Assembly (NCBI GenBank): GCA_012974295.1
Contig: JAAXQM010000094.1
Span: forward strand, 1 to 8,815
Direction of reading: 5' to 3'
Source: Dehalococcoidales bacterium
GTDB taxonomy: Bacteria > Chloroflexota > Dehalococcoidia > E44-bin15
Length of the DNA: 8,815 nt
Shown: in pieces, positions 7,081-8,815 of the stretch
Layout: every line of letters starts with the position of its first letter
Position numbering within the stretch: position 1 is the stretch's first letter
The notes under the pieces: model-generated
Database searches by the model: none
Told to the model about the DNA's origin: nothing
The model's input: the letters and a program-made list of their open reading frames with translations, nothing else
Position numbers and translations under genes: made by a program

Positions 7081-7220
7081 GATTAAATTCATAGAGAATA
7101 CTGAAATAGTCTTTATGAACCCCCTATATCCCCCAGTCTTGGGGGAGTTTTAAAGCTGGAGGACACCCCCAGACCCCCGGCAGGAAGTACCCTGCACCTC
7201 TTTCCCAGCAGTCTCCCATA
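7081..7220. repeat. Dispersed ~140-bp hairpin repeat, copy 1
   Basis: It matches 8656-8795 in the same orientation at a constant offset of 1575 bp. The core 7118-7220 is about 90% identical by eye (about 8 substitutions and 2 one-base gaps). The left part (7081-7117) is less conserved but clearly related. The core holds three hairpins: CCCCCA-gtct-TGGGGG at 7130-7145, CTGGAGG-aca-CCCCCAG from 7156 (one mismatch), and GCAGG-aagtac-CCTGC near 7180-7195. This copy fills nearly all of the gap between the start of nadC and the end of the DUF3795 gene. No protein is encoded. It looks like a REP/MITE-type non-autonomous repeat. Confidence 0.85.
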
Positions 7221-7226
7221 AATTGA

Positions 7227-7688
7227 TCAATCCAAATCAAGCGGACTGTGGCAATTGCGGCACTTTTTGACTCCCCGGAATACCGTATAGCCACAGTGAG
7301 GACAGTGATAGCGTTCTTCCTCCTCTTTCATCCATCTCTCAGTTCCAAGCTCCCGCCAGACCGGTATAGCACGTAACATCACCTTCTTACCGACGGGAAG
7401 AGGAAAATCCTCAATGAAATGGCAGGGGAAATCACCACATTGATGACACCCTTCGATGCCTTTATCAGTTGTACAGGACCTGATAGGACAGGCCCGACAA
7501 AATGTGAAGAGTTCGTCAGAGAGACACCCTTGGCACTTAATCTCATCTGCAGTTACACCATAAACACCTGATAATCTTTCTTTAAACTTGATGTTGTTAT
7601 CCCTGTGAGCCATAAGAACACCACAAACCCCACAGTATAGGCCACACGGAGCGGCTAATTTTTTCCTGTCCTCCATACTCTCCATCAT
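7227..7688 (-). CDS. DUF3795 cysteine-rich protein with C-terminal zinc ribbon
   Basis: A 153-residue protein of unknown function. The N-terminal part matches the DUF3795 pattern: CGLYCGVCG (C15, C19, C22), KCQGC (C52, C55), CRACPIRSC (C64, C67, C72), then CHQCGDFPC (C81, C84, C89). After a linker with WRELG and RWMKEEEERY, a second module CPHC...CRNC (C129, C132, C143, C146) forms a rubredoxin-like zinc ribbon. The fifteen cysteines imply bound zinc or iron-sulfur centres. There is no signal peptide, so it is cytoplasmic. Nearby in-frame ATGs at 7685 and 7676 are alternative starts, and no clear Shine-Dalgarno separates them. The gene and the cyclotransferase are the only genes between the two repeat copies. 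It may be transcribed on its own from the -10-like TATAAC upstream. Confidence 0.82.
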   Translation of the reverse strand: MMESMEDRKKLAAPCGLYCGVCGVLMAHRDNNIKFKERLSGVYGVTADEIKCQGCLSDELFTFCRACPIRSCTTDKGIEGCHQCGDFPCHFIEDFPLPVGKKVMLRAIPVWRELGTERWMKEEEERYHCPHCGYTVFRGVKKCRNCHSPLDLD

Positions 7689-7696
7689 CCCTATAT

Positions 7697-7702
7697 GTTA
7701 TA
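7697..7702 (-). promoter_or_regulatory. -10-like TATAAC just upstream of the DUF3795 gene
   Basis: TATAAC lies 8 nt before the ATG at 7688, with no Shine-Dalgarno between. No good -35 is visible at 16-18 nt. If used, the mRNA would begin at or next to the start codon. Confidence 0.25.
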
Positions 7703-7746
7703 AAGAACCACTGGCTCCGATTTTGCTGAGCTAACCTCCGTTAAAT

Positions 7747-7762
7747 GAGCGGCTTTACGCTC
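7747..7762 (-). terminator. Weak hairpin after the cyclotransferase gene
   Basis: On the minus strand, GAGCG-taaagc-CGCTC is followed by ATTTAACGG. The stem is only 5 bp and the T-run is poor. It lies in the 103-bp gap after the cyclotransferase stop, where a terminator would be expected. Confidence 0.2.
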
Positions 7763-7791
7763 TTCTCGAATATTCACCACCTATACAACAG

Positions 7792-8634
7792 CTAATCGTT
7801 TACGGCAACCAATTCAATTTCAAAGAGTTTTGGCCATAACTTCCCGGTCACAAACAGCCGTTCATTTTCTGCATCATACGCAATGCCATTTAGAACATCA
7901 ACATGATTGGTACGGTCTTCTGGACCGAGGAGCCCTTCCATATCTATCCATCCAATCACTTCACCTGTCTGAGGTGCAATAATAGCAATTTGATCCGTTT
8001 GCCACACATTGGCGTATATTTCACCTTGAACGTACTCCAGTTCATTGAGCCTGGTCACGGGGCCATCGCTGTCATATACGTCAATTCGACCAATTTCCTC
8101 CAAGGTTTCGGGGTCAAGGAAATATAATGCTGACGTACCATCGCTCATGATTAAACGCTCGCCATCATGTGTAATGCCCCAGCCCTCAGTGAGATAATCG
8201 AACTCCTGCAATAACTCGAAGCTATCTTTCTCGTACACAAAACCGATATGGGATTTCCATGTCAACTGAATGATCTCGCTACTATAAATTGTAATACCCT
8301 CACCAAAATATTGATCCGGTAGCTCATGAATTTGCATGATGTTCCCGGTTTCCAATTCTACTCGACGTAAGGTGGAGCTCCCATAAAGCCCCGTCCCTTC
8401 AAACAAAGCGCCATCTTCAAAAACCAAACCTTGCGTGAAGGCATTACTATCGTGCGGATAAGTATTGACGACACTATACGTATATATGGGGGTAGCAACA
8501 GGTATGGGGGTAGCAACAGAATTCGAACAAGAGCAAAAGAAACCCGCCACGAACAATACAAGGAGACCTAAAAAGGACATCTTCCCCAGCCAGCTCATGA
8601 AGAATACCCTAGGGGATAGTACATGGATTTTCAT
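7792..8634 (-). CDS. Glutaminyl-peptide cyclotransferase (plant-type glutamine cyclotransferase), exported
   Basis: This enzyme class cyclises N-terminal glutamine to pyroglutamate with release of ammonia. From about residue 50 the protein shows the five-bladed propeller family of papaya glutamine cyclotransferase: FTQGLVFEDGALFEGTGLYG (66-85), LTWK (124-127), EGWGITHDGERLIMSDGT (150-167), LNELEYVQGEIYANVWQTDQ (196-215), NGIAYD (249-254) and VTGKLWPKLFEIE (262-274). Residues matching the family active site appear to be E79, W126, N197, W211 and K265. The N-terminus carries a hydrophobic segment (about 20-33) before FCSCSNS, so it is exported. C34 or C36 could be lipidated, but the lipobox is imperfect. 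The ATG at 8598 (MSWLGKM) would give a more usual signal peptide than 8634, so the start is uncertain. A repeat copy lies directly upstream. Confidence 0.9.
   Translation of the reverse strand: MKIHVLSPRVFFMSWLGKMSFLGLLVLFVAGFFCSCSNSVATPIPVATPIYTYSVVNTYPHDSNAFTQGLVFEDGALFEGTGLYGSSTLRRVELETGNIMQIHELPDQYFGEGITIYSSEIIQLTWKSHIGFVYEKDSFELLQEFDYLTEGWGITHDGERLIMSDGTSALYFLDPETLEEIGRIDVYDSDGPVTRLNELEYVQGEIYANVWQTDQIAIIAPQTGEVIGWIDMEGLLGPEDRTNHVDVLNGIAYDAENERLFVTGKLWPKLFEIELVAVND
8485..8519. repeat. Tandem 18-bp duplication inside the cyclotransferase gene
   Basis: The 17-base unit TATGGGGGTAGCAACAG occurs at 8485-8501 and 8503-8519, with a period of 18 bp (six codons). It encodes the repeated VATPI-x-VATPI linker (residues 40-50) between the signal region and the catalytic propeller, a likely surface tether. 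Being in frame, copy-number change would only alter linker length. Confidence 0.75.
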
Positions 8635-8655
8635 TTCGTCTCAGCCGATTGGCTC

Positions 8656-8795
8656 TATCAAATCAATAGAGATTGCTGAAATACTCTCAATCAACCCCCT
8701 AATCCCCCAATCTTGGGGGATTTTTTAAAGCTGGGGGACACCCCCAGACCCCCGGCAGGAAGTATCCTGCACCTCTTTTTCAGCGGTCTCCAATA
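8656..8795. repeat. Dispersed ~140-bp hairpin repeat, copy 2
   Basis: Second copy of the element at 7081-7220, in the same orientation, just upstream of the cyclotransferase start. Three hairpins are present and better paired than in copy 1: a first stem AATCCCCCA-atct-TGGGGGATT at 8701-8722, a perfect CTGGGGG-aca-CCCCCAG at 8731-8747, and GCAGG-aagtat-CCTGC near 8755-8770. The copy is bounded by a 7-bp direct repeat CAATAGA (8664-8670 and 8791-8797). Beyond it the window ends without a recognisable gene. Confidence 0.85.
8701..8726 (+). terminator. Rho-independent terminator-like hairpin carried by the repeat
   Basis: On the plus strand, a GC-rich stem (AATCCCCCA / TGGGGGATT, 4-nt loop) is followed directly by a run of six T from 8721, which overlaps the end of the stem. 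It would end transcripts running rightward. Copy 1 has the same stem, but its T-run is interrupted (AGTTTT). No plus-strand gene ends nearby, so it may work as an insulator or simply be part of the repeat. Confidence 0.4.
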
Positions 8796-8815
8796 GAATA
8801 TGCTTGGCTTTTTGT

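Noticed and set aside
7078..7235. TTGGATT ... AATCCAA as terminal inverted repeats of repeat copy 1
   Set aside because: The ends fall inside the start codon of nadC and the end of the DUF3795 gene, and copy 2 has no counterpart. Probably chance.
7081..8795. CRISPR array
   Set aside because: There are only two repeat copies, each ~140 bp and separated by genes, with no short regular spacers.

Overview
The window looks like ordinary bacterial chromosome, mostly housekeeping and accessory genes, probably from an uncultured anaerobic lineage. Chloroflexota, possibly Dehalococcoidia, is my best guess. It is an inference from overall gene character, mixed Shine-Dalgarno use, TTG starts and a short C/G-tract repeat; no marker gene proves it. 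I see no prophage, transposase or CRISPR array.

Layout, plus strand first. Positions 1-2781 hold the 3' part of a long FtsX/MacB-type ABC transporter permease whose start, and probably its ATPase partner, lie outside the window. Positions 2782-3023 contain no intact gene but carry two short coding-like remnants. A tRNA-Pro(GGG) gene with encoded CCA lies on the minus strand at 3024-3102 behind a near-consensus promoter. A divergent promoter serves an overlapping pair: an FmdB-family zinc-ribbon protein and D-aminoacyl-tRNA deacylase (dtd, TTG start). Next comes a Fur-family metalloregulator with a 14-bp inverted repeat over its promoter, followed by a NiCoT/UreH-type nickel/cobalt transporter with a histidine-rich loop. 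This pair is probably a metal-responsive operon.

From 5465 to the end everything is on the minus strand. In transcription order the genes are a secreted glutaminyl-peptide cyclotransferase of the plant type, a cysteine-rich DUF3795 protein with a C-terminal zinc ribbon, nadC (quinolinate phosphoribosyltransferase), and a HAD-superfamily phosphatase-like protein 6 bp behind nadC. The last two probably form an operon.

The most unusual structure is a ~140-bp repeat present twice in the same orientation (7081-7220 and 8656-8795, exactly 1575 bp apart). It is about 90% identical over its core and contains three consecutive hairpins. The two copies bracket the cyclotransferase and DUF3795 genes and lie immediately upstream of nadC and of the cyclotransferase. 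This suggests a non-autonomous mobile or structured-RNA repeat and a recombination-prone two-gene module. A second theme is that several ATG starts (fur, nadC, DUF3795) lack a Shine-Dalgarno sequence and have a -10-like hexamer 8-9 nt upstream, as expected for leaderless mRNAs.
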